In this document: one piece after another, positions 27,063 to 37,194 of the stretch
Position numbering within the stretch: position 1 is the stretch's first letter
How the letters are laid out: each line of letters starts with the position of its first letter
Made by a program: the position numbers and the translations under genes
The notes under the pieces: generated by a model
What the model was told of the DNA's origin: nothing
Seen by the model: only the letters and a program-made list of their open reading frames with translations
Database searches by the model: none
Source: Bacillota bacterium
GTDB lineage: Bacteria > Bacillota > Clostridia > Acetivibrionales > DSM-1351
Reading direction: 5' to 3'
DNA: 64,000 bases
Assembly (NCBI GenBank): GCA_023444055.1
Contig: JAEZRV010000098.1
Location: 1 to 64,000 of the forward strand

Positions 27063-28880
27063 TTAGCTGTTTAATAATGCCATTTTTAGTTTTGCATAGT
27101 CTATTGCATCTACATAGCCATCACCATTTATATCAGCAGCTTTTAATGCTTCGCCTGTTAGAACTCTAGTTCCCAATAGATGCATTTTTATACCTGCAAA
27201 ATCTAACGAATCTACAGTACCATCACCGTTTACATCGCCTACTTCAACTGGTATAGGAGGGTTTTCAGTTTCGTAGTAACGAGCCTTTACTGGGAGATTT
27301 GAAACAACTTTCATTGAAGAATCACCAAAATATCTGTAAAGACCTGCACAAGCACCAACAAATGCAGCATTATAGTCAATTGTTACTTCGTTGTAAATAT
27401 AATCTGCAGTACTATCTATATGTTGGTCGCTTCCATCTGGACCACCAACTAATGCACCATAAAGAACATATTTTTGTGGACCTGTTTCTTCACATCTTGA
27501 AAAACCTGAAGATGCTCTATGATGTGGGTATTTAGCAGATACGGAGTTGTATCCAACAATATAGTTACGGTTTAATGGGTTGTTTCCTAAAAGATAATTC
27601 ATTTGAGATTTTGCCCACTCACTATATTTTGAAGCTTTATCTCCATGATGCTTGTCATAAACAGTAGCTACAAATTGAGTAGCGGTATTGTATCTAGCAG
27701 AGCCCCATTGGTTAAGAAATGCATATTTACCAGACGTTATTCTAACTGTTGAACCGTTCATCCAATTGTCTACAAGCTTTGCTACCTGACTCCAGAAGTC
27801 GATTGTTTCATACTGATTTTTTCCAGTAGCTTTTTTATATTGATCTTCAAATGTTTGAGTATCTTTATCATATAAATCATTTATCTCAGCTAAGATACAT
27901 GCTACACCTGCAGAAACATCGTTCCAGCAATGAGTCCAGCATGAAGGTGCATAATAGTCAAAATACTTGAAGGCTTCTGATAAATAATGGTCATCCTTTG
28001 TAGCTAAGTAAAGCCATGATGCAGCCCAACAGTAATCATCCTGCCATTTTGATGAACCATAATAGCCTTTAGGGCCATCATTATTTACTGCTTTATTTGA
28101 GCATCTTTCAGCAAATGCGAAAAGTGCTTTTGCGTATTTAAGGCTTTTAGCTGCATATGTAGGGTCTTCGTCTTTAAAGTTCAAGTAGTTAACTGCAAGT
28201 GAAGCTGCTGTTGCGGCTACACAGTCAGTAGAAGGCAATGCATCAGTAGCAAACCATGCTCTTCTGAACATTGAATCTTTTTCAGGTGCTTGCCAATAAG
28301 CGTGGTCAATATCACCATCGCCTACTTGATAACAGAAAGCTATCGCTTTACCTGAATTGTCTAAAAATGTACACTTCATAAAATAATCATTGAAGTATTT
28401 TAATATGGTTTTAGCGTGTGTATCTTGACCAGTAGCTTTATACTGGTCTTTAAATTCGTAATATCCCCAACCTAATGTAGAACCAGAATATGCTTCAGGC
28501 ATACCGAATTTTACATGGTCACCAGCATCATGAAAACCACCTGAAACATCTACAGTCCCATCTCCATCAGGGTCAAGAACACTCTTGTTTGAACTGATGA
28601 AGCTGTCAGACATATTTGTATCATTACTATTTAGTTTTACTTTTGCATCATAAGTATGACAATCAGTTCTCCATTCATAGAGACCATTTTCATCAACACC
28701 AGTACCGCACATGTTAGCATCGTAGAAAAATTGGGAAAGCTGTAATGCTTTAGCATAATTGTATTCTAATGTTGCAGCATTAACATCAATAGTACTTAGA
28801 GGAGCGACTAACATTCCGAGGGTGACAGCACCTGTAATTGAAACTTTAGTTAACTTAGAAAGAATTTTTCCTTTTTTCAT
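27063..28880 (-). CDS. Cellulosomal GH9 cellulase with dockerin, no CBM
   Basis: A 605-residue secreted enzyme: signal peptide, GH9 domain (~38-520) and dockerin (GDVNGDGTVDSLDFAGIK, DINGDGYVDAIDYAKLK). The catalytic Asp pair (GGFHDAGDHVKFG), PHHRASSGF and YNEVTIDYNAAF are all present. It aligns along its length with the neighbouring GH9 enzyme, including the signal peptide (MKK.KI.SKL...SI.GAV), and lacks only the CBM3, so the pair arose by tandem duplication with loss or gain of that module. This layout resembles the Cel9M type of Ruminiclostridium. AAGGAGAAGGAG precedes the ATG. Both genes probably share a transcript. Confidence 0.93.
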   Translation of the reverse strand: MKKGKILSKLTKVSITGAVTLGMLVAPLSTIDVNAATLEYNYAKALQLSQFFYDANMCGTGVDENGLYEWRTDCHTYDAKVKLNSNDTNMSDSFISSNKSVLDPDGDGTVDVSGGFHDAGDHVKFGMPEAYSGSTLGWGYYEFKDQYKATGQDTHAKTILKYFNDYFMKCTFLDNSGKAIAFCYQVGDGDIDHAYWQAPEKDSMFRRAWFATDALPSTDCVAATAASLAVNYLNFKDEDPTYAAKSLKYAKALFAFAERCSNKAVNNDGPKGYYGSSKWQDDYCWAASWLYLATKDDHYLSEAFKYFDYYAPSCWTHCWNDVSAGVACILAEINDLYDKDTQTFEDQYKKATGKNQYETIDFWSQVAKLVDNWMNGSTVRITSGKYAFLNQWGSARYNTATQFVATVYDKHHGDKASKYSEWAKSQMNYLLGNNPLNRNYIVGYNSVSAKYPHHRASSGFSRCEETGPQKYVLYGALVGGPDGSDQHIDSTADYIYNEVTIDYNAAFVGACAGLYRYFGDSSMKVVSNLPVKARYYETENPPIPVEVGDVNGDGTVDSLDFAGIKMHLLGTRVLTGEALKAADINGDGYVDAIDYAKLKMALLNS

Positions 28881-28981
28881 TTTTATCTCCTTCTCCTTAA
28901 TTATAATTTGATAGGTATTTTTTTATAACTTGCATGACTTCAAATAACATAAGTTTTTTTATAAAATTTGTAGAGATATAC

Positions 28982-30718
28982 TTATTTTGTACTAGCAGGG
29001 AATATAGCTATATCACCAAGTAAAAATCTCTTTAGATATGAGAAGTCAATTGCGTCTATTGAGCCATCAGCATTTAAATCTGCTGCCTCACTTGAAACAC
29101 TAAATTCTGTAATGTTTCCAAGAAGATAGCTTTTCATTAATGCAAAATCTATAGAATCCACATTTTTATCACCATTCAAATCACCGTACAGAGTTTTTTC
29201 TGACTCAACATATGGATATGTCTTTAAATCTGGAAGCTCATCTAAAGTTATGCAATAGTCGCTCTTGTACATTTCTGTAAGCCAGTCAACAGGATTGTTC
29301 TGCTCTCCTGTTAGGTACCATCCATACCATGGACAGAAGTATAGCCAGCCTGCTAATTCATTTTCAAGATTTGAAACTTGGGGGATGGAATCATTTTCAC
29401 TCATCGTAACAAGCTTTTTACCATCTGTAAGCTTTACAAGACTATAGAAAGTAGATGATATTGCGCTTCCATTAGGCTTGCCATCCATAGCGTTGTACTT
29501 ATCGTAACCAACTATATCAACAACATCATGACCTGGATACCATTTAGATGATGTATCATAAGTATAGGAAGTCCAAACCCAGATAATATTATTTAGTTTG
29601 TATTCATTTGTAAATTTTTCGTAGAGAAGTCTGTAAAGTTTTACGCAAGGCTCAGGACCTTCAGCACCCCACCAGAACCAACCACCTTCTGCCTCATGGA
29701 GAGGTCTGAATAACACAGGTACTCCAGCATCCTGAAGTTGCTTGAATTTTCCTGCCATAAACTCAATATCTTTGAGCAATGCAGTATTTTCTGCGGTACC
29801 AGAGGTTAATGCCTTCGATATACTGAAAGTTGTACTTTTTGTATAAAAACTGTTTTCAGCACTTTTTCCTATATCTCCAGGTGCGAACCAATGCCAGCAA
29901 ACTGTTGGTATGCCTTTTTTCTCATTGTACCATTCTATAACACGTTCAGCACAGTAATCATCCCAACCCGGGACGCTTCCTCTGTAATTCAAAAAGTCAA
30001 AACCTCTTAATGCAGGCATTTCTCCGGTTTTTTCTTTTATGTAAGTAAATTCAGCTTCTGAGGCATCGTAATTATGAGAACCACAAAGCTCTTGCTGACC
30101 TGAAATTATGTGCTTCCCGTAAACATCAACGAGATAGCTCATTAATGATTTTGCTTCTTTTGTAGCATTAGGGTTAGCTAAAGTTTTATCAACTTTTAGA
30201 TTTGTAATACTTTCATCTGCAGGCTTAACAATTAAATAATCTAAGAAAGTATATCCCCAATAGGCGTCAAATTCAATGTTATTTGTGCCTGCGTTAAGCT
30301 TGATAACACCTGCTGATATCTCTCTCCAGCCTAGAGTGTATGGGAAGCTTACCTCTCCTTGGTTTACAGAGTTTAAATTGAGATATTGCACCTTTTTTGT
30401 TGGGTCAAATGGCTCAGCATATCGAACAACTAACTCGTAAAGACCTGCCTTTTCAATCTGAACATTAACAGAAGTACTTGTTCCTTTCTGCCCAAGAAAG
30501 CTACAAGTAGCACCGCTAAGGTCGATTTTTTGACCATCATCGGTTTCACCGAGATAGTCAGTATAAATTTTTGCACCATCTTGCACGCCATCTTCGAATT
30601 CATACTTAACCCCATCAATAGCTGTATTGCTTGCTGCGGTACTTATGGATGACATAAGTGGAAGCAATGTTACTAATGCCAGTGTTAAGAAGATTTTTTT
30701 GGCTTTTCTCTTATACAA
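28982..30718 (-). CDS. Cellulosomal beta-mannanase: CBM35-GH26-dockerin
   Basis: A 578-residue secreted enzyme. After the signal peptide, residues ~35-160 form a CBM35-like module (YEFEDGVQDGAKIYTDYLG ... GYTFLDYLIVKP). The GH26 barrel at ~170-505 shows LFRPLHEAEGGWFWWG (acid/base Glu) and LVTMSENDSIP (nucleophile Glu). The dockerin has GDLNGDKNVDSIDFALMK and DLNADGSIDAIDFSYLK. GH26 enzymes of this layout are endo-beta-1,4-mannanases. The start codon is TTG, supported by AAGGAGGGGGAAT just before it. It is the first of three same-strand genes leading into the GH9 pair, ~100 bases apart. Confidence 0.9.
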   Translation of the reverse strand: MYKRKAKKIFLTLALVTLLPLMSSISTAASNTAIDGVKYEFEDGVQDGAKIYTDYLGETDDGQKIDLSGATCSFLGQKGTSTSVNVQIEKAGLYELVVRYAEPFDPTKKVQYLNLNSVNQGEVSFPYTLGWREISAGVIKLNAGTNNIEFDAYWGYTFLDYLIVKPADESITNLKVDKTLANPNATKEAKSLMSYLVDVYGKHIISGQQELCGSHNYDASEAEFTYIKEKTGEMPALRGFDFLNYRGSVPGWDDYCAERVIEWYNEKKGIPTVCWHWFAPGDIGKSAENSFYTKSTTFSISKALTSGTAENTALLKDIEFMAGKFKQLQDAGVPVLFRPLHEAEGGWFWWGAEGPEPCVKLYRLLYEKFTNEYKLNNIIWVWTSYTYDTSSKWYPGHDVVDIVGYDKYNAMDGKPNGSAISSTFYSLVKLTDGKKLVTMSENDSIPQVSNLENELAGWLYFCPWYGWYLTGEQNNPVDWLTEMYKSDYCITLDELPDLKTYPYVESEKTLYGDLNGDKNVDSIDFALMKSYLLGNITEFSVSSEAADLNADGSIDAIDFSYLKRFLLGDIAIFPASTK

Positions 30719-30879
30719 AAATTCCCCCTCCTTTTTTTAAGTATATTTACCTATTTTAGATACTCCCCAAAAATGTAATAAAATAGGTACACTTATATAT
30801 ATTTTATGACATTTCGTCCTGTGTTACAATCAATTTATTTGTCATTTGTTGCTAAGAATTGAATTAAATTTATGAATAA

Positions 30880-31110
30880 AGTCAATTGCTCTGCAATTGA
30901 CTTCGTCATAAAGTGCAATGACTTCGTCAATTGCTCTGCAATGACTTCGGCATTTGATGCAAATAACTCTGGCAGTGTGATGCAAATGACTTCCGCTAAT
31001 CGCTGAAATAATTCTGGCAATGTGATGCTAATAACTCTGGCATATGCATAAATGACTTTGCCAATTGAGTTGTAGTTTACTCTGACAATTGCTCTACAGG
31101 TGACTTTATC
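30880..31110. repeat. Degenerate short tandem repeat array A
   Basis: About ten diverged copies of a 21-23-base unit close to TGACTTCGGCAATTGATGCAAA fill the gap between GH26 and the next GH5. Sister arrays with the same core word are at 42861-42990 and 63097-63198. The array keeps one frame open on the minus strand, but repeat structure and lack of a ribosome site argue against a gene. Confidence 0.6.
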
Positions 31111-31250
31111 CTTTGTTAGAATGATATTTGGACAAAAGGGCATGTTATAAAATAACTTGACTAGTTAAATCATAGCATGCCCTTATTGATAAAGCTGTTA
31201 CGCAAAACACGATTAAAGTTTTGCTATTATTGTGTTCTAGCGTATTGCTG

Positions 31251-32885
31251 TTACTTTACTGGTAGTGTAGTTATAGAACCTAATAGATATCTCTTTAAAT
31301 TTGCAAAATCTATTGCATCAATTGAATTATCAGTATTTAAATCAGCAGCCTTTGTATCAATTTCCTGACCAACACCTAATAAATACATTTTTAAAGCTGC
31401 AATATCTAATGCATTAATATCACCGTCACTGTTTACATCTCCATATTTGACAGGGTCTTCGATAACAGTGCCTGAGCCTAGTGCTACACCATTTTTACCT
31501 AGAGGTATCTTATGGTCTAAGCCTTGGAACTTTCCATTAGCATTTTTCCATAGAACAGGTAATAAATAATTGTCATACTTATTATCATTCCATTTCAAAT
31601 CTCTTCCGCCTTCAAATGCAGTTCCTTCACCACGTGTTAATAATCCGCCCGTATCTGCTGAATCGATATTAATGCACCATAAAGTATGGTGTAGCTTATA
31701 CTTGTTTTCTGAAATGTAATCTCTCATACATCTTAAATATTTCAAATTTAAATCAAGAAGCTTATCATTTCCTTCTGTTAAGCCACCCCATTCGCCAATT
31801 AGTAATGGAGAAATTCCAGTTTCCATAATGTATCCCCAGTTATCTCTCCAACACTGGTTATATAATATACTCTTAGCTGTTTTATCATCAGCTGTAATAA
31901 AATCGCCTTTAAACCAATTTTGCTCAAATACTAATGGACCATAGTCATGAGGAGAGTAAACTAATTGCTTCTGGTGCTCTCCTAAATTAATAGGATAGTC
32001 TTTTACACCTCTTAAGTTACCGCCCCACCAGTTTAAATAATAATCGTCGGTTCCTGTCCAAGGGCTTGTATTAGTTGTTTCATCATCCCATAAACCATCT
32101 TTAGGATACATTTCAATACCCTCTACAAAAATTAATGCATTTGGGTGTACTTTCATAATTTCTAAAGCTGTTTCCTGAGCAACTCTTTTCCAGTTGGTTG
32201 CTCTATCAGAGTTATCCCAAATAGCACTTTCAGATATTATTTTTAAATCACCGGCATTTGTATGAGGCTCATTTTTAAGGTCAAAACCTATAATTGTATC
32301 ATCGTTTTTGAAATGGTTAGCTGTCCATACCCAAGCGTCTTTAAATACTTTTTCTGTAATAGCACCTTTAATCCAAAGTGGGTGAGAATGTCCTTGGTTA
32401 TCTGTTTCTGCGCTATGTACGTCAAGTATAACCTTGATACCGACCTTTTTGAAATTTTCCAACATAAAATTAAATAATTCAAAGCTGTTTAATCCAGCTA
32501 AAGCTTCATTATTAAAGCTTGTATCGGTTGATTCTGGATATTGACCCTTACTCCAAGCATATAGTAAATCTGTTGCAATTGGCATTCTGACTACATTTAT
32601 ACCCTTATCTGCAACTATCTGAATATCTGCTACTATATTACTGTGATAAGAATCCAGCAACATTCTCTCTCTGCAATTAAAACCAAACCAATTAGCACCA
32701 GTCAGCCAAACTTTATTACCATACTTATCTACGATATTTGTACCTTCTACATGAAGCCAGTCATCGCCACTTTCAGATGCAACAGTTGTTTCAGCGTATA
32801 TTGGTGTACTAGATGATAGTAGTAATGAGATAGCTGTTACGGCTGCAAGAGATAAATTAACACACTTTTTCATTCTCTTTTTCAT
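31251..32885 (-). CDS. Cellulosomal GH5 endoglucanase (subfamily 1-like) with dockerin
   Basis: A 544-residue secreted endoglucanase: signal peptide to about 31 (AISLLLSSSTPIYAE), GH5 domain ~42-455 and dockerin ~480-540 (GDVNSDGDINALDIAALK, DLNTDNSIDAIDFANLK). Catalytic Glu residues are in GFDLKNEPH and LLIGEWGGLTEG; VYSPHDYGPLVFEQNWF is characteristic of subfamily 1. The order resembles Cel5D of Ruminiclostridium. A G-rich GGGGGCG lies ~10 bases before the ATG. The start faces a divergent YhhN gene across ~550 non-coding bases; the 3' end is separated from GH26 by the repeat array, so it may be an independent transcript. Confidence 0.92.
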   Translation of the reverse strand: MKKRMKKCVNLSLAAVTAISLLLSSSTPIYAETTVASESGDDWLHVEGTNIVDKYGNKVWLTGANWFGFNCRERMLLDSYHSNIVADIQIVADKGINVVRMPIATDLLYAWSKGQYPESTDTSFNNEALAGLNSFELFNFMLENFKKVGIKVILDVHSAETDNQGHSHPLWIKGAITEKVFKDAWVWTANHFKNDDTIIGFDLKNEPHTNAGDLKIISESAIWDNSDRATNWKRVAQETALEIMKVHPNALIFVEGIEMYPKDGLWDDETTNTSPWTGTDDYYLNWWGGNLRGVKDYPINLGEHQKQLVYSPHDYGPLVFEQNWFKGDFITADDKTAKSILYNQCWRDNWGYIMETGISPLLIGEWGGLTEGNDKLLDLNLKYLRCMRDYISENKYKLHHTLWCINIDSADTGGLLTRGEGTAFEGGRDLKWNDNKYDNYLLPVLWKNANGKFQGLDHKIPLGKNGVALGSGTVIEDPVKYGDVNSDGDINALDIAALKMYLLGVGQEIDTKAADLNTDNSIDAIDFANLKRYLLGSITTLPVK

Positions 32886-33441
32886 TTATTTTCGCCCCCA
32901 AAATTAAAATATAAAAATGGCATTATTTTTTTGAAAGTCATATATGATAAGTTTTGAATATTTTAATAAATCAATTACTAATGCCTTAAATTTACAGAAT
33001 TTCAAACTGTAATTGACTTCGGTGATAGATATAAACCAATGACATTTTTATTTTAGAAATATAGATTATTAATCGTATTACAAACACGCTTAACGTTTAT
33101 TTTAGAAATCATCACCTCCTAAAATTATTGTTTTGCCAAAAACAAGCAAATAAAATAGAAGTAAACACTAAGAGGCACTTGTTTTTCATATGATTTATAG
33201 TTATATAATATAACATAATTTGTATAAATACAATAAATTAACAAGGCTAAATAAAATATAAAAAATATTATGTATAAATATAAAGAATTAAAGGCTTTTT
33301 TTGAAAAAAATAGATGCATTTTTTTATGGGAAAAGGGTATGTTTCGAGTGTTGTTATAATATTGATATTATAATATAATGTAACATGTTTGTGCTAAATA
33401 AGTAAAATATATTAAATAGTGAAATGGAGATTAGATCTAAA
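32886..33441. other. Divergent AT-rich intergenic region
   Basis: Very AT-rich spacer between the GH5 gene and the YhhN gene, expected to hold both promoters. A TCACCTCCT (33111-33119) would read AGGAGGTGA on the minus strand but has no start codon with a meaningful frame behind it. No other structure is seen. Confidence 0.4.
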
Positions 33442-34143
33442 ATGAATTTCGTATTTTTTATTCTGATGGTAATATCAACAGGTTGTTTCATTACTACAAG
33501 TTTGTTAAAGTTCGCAATTGCAGCTATAATTTTTAAGTGCCTATCAAGCTTATTATTCGTTGCTACTGCGGTTTCTAGCTATAAAAAGAACTCGTCGAAT
33601 ACTAGTTTTTTTGTGTTAATGCTATTTGGTCTAGTATTTTCATTAGGCGGTGATGTATCTCTAGCTTTTGACATTTTTATTTTGGGTGTAGCAAGCTTTG
33701 GCATTGGACACATTATGTACAGTGTAGGATATTGTAAGATGACCAAAATCTCACTGAGAGATATACTTATATTTTTAGCTATTTCTATTCCAACTCTTCT
33801 TACTATTTCATTCGGTAAATTTGAATTTAATGGAATGGAAATCCCAGTTACTTTATACGCTGTTATCATTAGTCTTATGGTAAGCAAATCATTATCAATG
33901 TTAAAATTTTATTCTAGTAGTAAAAAATCTGTTTTATTAATGATATCTGGAAGTGTTCTATTTTTGATTTCTGATTGGATACTTTTATTCGATTATTTTT
34001 ATCCAAATGCATCACAAGTTTTAATTTTAGGTCCGATGAACTCAGTATTATATTTTACGGGACAAGGTCTTATAGCATTAAACTTTTCATACCCATTAAA
34101 CAATGAAGAAACAGAGATCAATGCTGAAAGAATTGCAGCATAA
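33442..34143 (+). CDS. YhhN family membrane protein (lysoplasmalogenase-like)
   Basis: A 233-residue protein with about eight membrane helices and the family motif FSLGGDVSLAF, plus SDWILLFDYFYP near the end, where acidic residues sit in or beside membrane helices. YhhN/TMEM86 proteins include lysoplasmalogenases that hydrolyse the vinyl-ether of lysoplasmalogen; clostridia make plasmalogens, so that role is plausible but unproven here. ATG 33442 is preferred because GGAGA precedes it and the first helix starts there; ATG 33424 is also in frame. It is monocistronic between cellulosomal genes, to which it seems unrelated. Confidence 0.8.
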   Translation: MNFVFFILMVISTGCFITTSLLKFAIAAIIFKCLSSLLFVATAVSSYKKNSSNTSFFVLMLFGLVFSLGGDVSLAFDIFILGVASFGIGHIMYSVGYCKMTKISLRDILIFLAISIPTLLTISFGKFEFNGMEIPVTLYAVIISLMVSKSLSMLKFYSSSKKSVLLMISGSVLFLISDWILLFDYFYPNASQVLILGPMNSVLYFTGQGLIALNFSYPLNNEETEINAERIAA

Positions 34144-34353
34144 CGAAATTGCAATCTAAAAAAACATTTCCAATCATCAAATCGCTTAAAACATGAATGT
34201 TTAGACGATAGAATCTATAACAATAATAAGGGAATACGACTAAATTATCTTAATAGTTCCGCATTAATATATATAAGCCGATTTTAGAAGCACAAGTTTT
34301 TATAACTATTTAACTGAGTGCTTTACTAAGTAAAAAAACAAGGAGGTAAAAGT

Positions 34354-36972
34354 ATGTTAAAAAGCGGTAAAAGTCGAGTTTTCACGCTATTAAGAACAGT
34401 AATTCTAGTATTTGTTTTTTCATCAGTAGTATTAATTCCAAAAGGAGTGCTGGCATCTACTCCTGATTGGGACAGTGTATTTAAAAATTCTGATTCTTGG
34501 TTTGGTAGTGCAGATGGAATTGCGTTAGCAGACAGTATTGTCCGATACCAGCTTGCTGATGGAGGTTGGAGAAAAGATATGACTGTAAGCGATACTGGAT
34601 CATGGGGGAAATCAACAACTGATAATGATACAACAACATCACAGCTTACTGTTTTAGCAAAAACATATAAACAAACCAACAATTCAAAATACTTGACTGC
34701 ATGCCAGAAAGGTATTGATCTTCTTCTAAATGGGCAATACGCAAATGGTGGATGGCCTCAGATATTTAATGATGCAGGAACTTACCATGCACATATCACA
34801 TATAATGATAACGCTATGATTCATGTTATGAATTTATTAACAAGTGTTGCAAATAAAACAGGGGATTTCACCTTTATTGATTCGACCAGAGCTTCAAGAG
34901 CAAGCACTGCCATTCAAAAAGGTATTCAATGTTTTCTGAATACACAAATTACTGTCAATGGTGTAAAGACAGCTTGGTGTCAGCAGCACGACGAATATAG
35001 CTTGAAGGCAACAACTGGCAGGGCTTACGAATTACCTTCCATTTCTGCAAGTGAAAGTGTTGGAATTGTAAATTACTTAAAAACAATAAAAAACCCAAGC
35101 ACTGAGATAACAAATGCAATTAACTCTGCTATTGCATGGATGGCAAAAGTTCAGATTTTTGGGATAAAAGTGGTTACCACAGATAATGACAGGTATATTG
35201 TGAACGATTCAACTGCAGGTCCAATATGGGCACGTTTTTATGAAATTAACACAAACAGACCAATATTTGTTGACAGAGATGGTTCTTTACATTATCAAAT
35301 GTCAGAAATCAGTCAGGAAAGAAGAGCTGGCTATGCGTGGTATGGTAGTTGGCCTGCTAAGCTAGTTAAAGAAAATCCAGTAGAGCCTGTAAAATATGAT
35401 ATAGTGGTAGCAAAGGATGGAAGTGGGAATTATACAACTGTTCAAGCTGCTATAGATAGTGTAACTGCAAATAACTCTGCCAGAACCACAATATACATTA
35501 AGAATGGTACATACAAGGAGAAAATGAACATAGGTTCCTCCAAAATAAATATCACGCTAATTGGTCAAAGCAAAGAGGGAACAATTTTAACCTACGATGA
35601 TGCTGCAAGCACGCCAAAATCTACAGGTGGTACGTTAGGAACAACAGGAAGTGCCAGTATTACGATAGCAGGTAATGGGTTCCAGGCAGAAAACATTACT
35701 TTTGAAAATTCCTACAATGAGGCGGCAAATGGCAGTAGCCAGGCTGTAGCAATGCTTGCGAAAGCAGATAAAATGATATTTAAAAATTGCTCTTTTAAGG
35801 GTAATCAGGACACCTTATATGCAAATAGCGGAAGACAATATTATAGCAATTGTTATATTGAAGGAGATGTAGATTTTATATTTGGAGCAGCAACAGCAGT
35901 ATTTTACAATTGTGAAGTTTATTCGCTAAATAGGAGTGGTGGATGTGTTACAGCTCCGAGTACAAAAGCTGGTCAAAAAGGCTATCTATTCTATAAATGC
36001 AAGTTGACAAGTAGTAGTAGTACTTCAAAAACTATTTCATTAGGAAGACCGTGGATACCAAGCTCAGATACTTCTACTATTACACCGAAGGTATTGTTTA
36101 GAGAGTGTGAACTAGGCAATCATATAGCTTCTGCTGGGTGGACCAGCATGTCAGGCAATTATCCTGAAAACTATGAAATGTGGGAATACCTCAATACCGG
36201 TGCCGGTTCAAATGCATCCAGAAAGCAATTACCTGCATCAAGAGCAGCTGAATATACAATGGAAATGTTCCTTGCAGGTACTGATAATTGGGACCCAAAT
36301 AATACAGAAATAATAGATGATCCTCTGCCTCCACTCGAAGGGGAAAATATTAAGTCATTAATAATAAATGATACTACAAATGCAGCTGATTGGTCAATCC
36401 AAGATAATTTGCAGATTGGGGATTTAGTGTTTGGAGACAGAACAGTTAAATTCAGTAAAATTCCAGATTTCCTATTAGGCTCAGAGTGGATAAAAACAGC
36501 TTGTGATTCAAAAATGTTTACAACAACAGAGGCAACATTTGCTCCAGGTACATCTATTGCTTGCTATGTTGCATTGGATACAAGATTGACAACTATACCA
36601 AGTTGGCTTAGTGGGTGGATAAATACAGGAGAAACACTAGCTAATGACGCATCCGTTACTTTCAACATATATAAAAAGATTTTTCCTTATGGAACAACTG
36701 TTGAACTTGGAACAAATGGGGCAAATAGTAGTGTGGTAAATTACACCGTAATTGTTCAACCAGAGTATCCACCAATGGTTATACCTTATGACGTTTACCA
36801 AGATGGACATATAGATGCACTGGATTTCGCTGCTTTAAAGAAGCATCTTCTAGGAATCGAAATTTTGAAGGGTGAAGCATTATATGCGGCAGATATTGAT
36901 CGTAATGATTCTGTAGATGCAATTGATTTAGCCTTACTAAAGAAACGCCTTTTGGAGGGTACTTCAGATTAA
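34354..36972 (+). CDS. Cellulosomal pectinase: PL10 pectate lyase - CE8 pectin methylesterase - dockerin
   Basis: An 872-residue bifunctional pectinase. After the signal peptide (to ~34) come a PL10 pectate lyase (~40-345; YQLADGGWRKDM, NGGWPQIF, RAYELPSISASESVGI) and a CE8 methylesterase (~350-650; DGSGNYTTVQAAIDSV, QDTLYANSGRQYYSNC, GDVDFIFGAATAVF with catalytic Asp, SLGRPW with Arg). A beta-rich module of unknown class (~690-815; IQIGDLVFGDR-like) and a dockerin (YQDGHIDALDFAALK, DIDRNDSVDAIDLALLK) follow. Demethylation and lyase cleavage on one chain would let it attack esterified pectin. AAGGAGGT fixes the ATG. It is a single gene on the plus strand. Confidence 0.9.
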   Translation: MLKSGKSRVFTLLRTVILVFVFSSVVLIPKGVLASTPDWDSVFKNSDSWFGSADGIALADSIVRYQLADGGWRKDMTVSDTGSWGKSTTDNDTTTSQLTVLAKTYKQTNNSKYLTACQKGIDLLLNGQYANGGWPQIFNDAGTYHAHITYNDNAMIHVMNLLTSVANKTGDFTFIDSTRASRASTAIQKGIQCFLNTQITVNGVKTAWCQQHDEYSLKATTGRAYELPSISASESVGIVNYLKTIKNPSTEITNAINSAIAWMAKVQIFGIKVVTTDNDRYIVNDSTAGPIWARFYEINTNRPIFVDRDGSLHYQMSEISQERRAGYAWYGSWPAKLVKENPVEPVKYDIVVAKDGSGNYTTVQAAIDSVTANNSARTTIYIKNGTYKEKMNIGSSKINITLIGQSKEGTILTYDDAASTPKSTGGTLGTTGSASITIAGNGFQAENITFENSYNEAANGSSQAVAMLAKADKMIFKNCSFKGNQDTLYANSGRQYYSNCYIEGDVDFIFGAATAVFYNCEVYSLNRSGGCVTAPSTKAGQKGYLFYKCKLTSSSSTSKTISLGRPWIPSSDTSTITPKVLFRECELGNHIASAGWTSMSGNYPENYEMWEYLNTGAGSNASRKQLPASRAAEYTMEMFLAGTDNWDPNNTEIIDDPLPPLEGENIKSLIINDTTNAADWSIQDNLQIGDLVFGDRTVKFSKIPDFLLGSEWIKTACDSKMFTTTEATFAPGTSIACYVALDTRLTTIPSWLSGWINTGETLANDASVTFNIYKKIFPYGTTVELGTNGANSSVVNYTVIVQPEYPPMVIPYDVYQDGHIDALDFAALKKHLLGIEILKGEALYAADIDRNDSVDAIDLALLKKRLLEGTSD

Positions 36973-37146
36973 TAAATAATTGCTTAAAATAATAATAAAA
37001 GGCACATATTTTCCTGCTTGTAATGGTAAGTGTTTAAAACTATCAATGGAAAATTAGGGTGTTTTGAATTCTTCTACATGCTTTATAGCAGATTATAATT
37101 CAAACTTATCAATGGAAAATGTGGGAAAGTTGAGTAAACAATAAAA

Positions 37147-37184
37147 AACAAAGGCAGTATATATTAAGCTGCCTTTGTTTTTAA
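37147..37184. terminator. Bidirectional terminator
   Basis: AACAAAGGCAG and CTGCCTTTGTT form a perfect stem with A-rich and T-rich flanks, placed between the convergent pectinase and chemotaxis receptor genes. Confidence 0.75.
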
Positions 37185-37194
37185 TATGTGAGGT

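Noticed and set aside
30835..31143. 102-residue minus-strand frame in the GH26-GH5 gap
   Set aside because: It translates degenerate tandem repeats and starts without a ribosome site.
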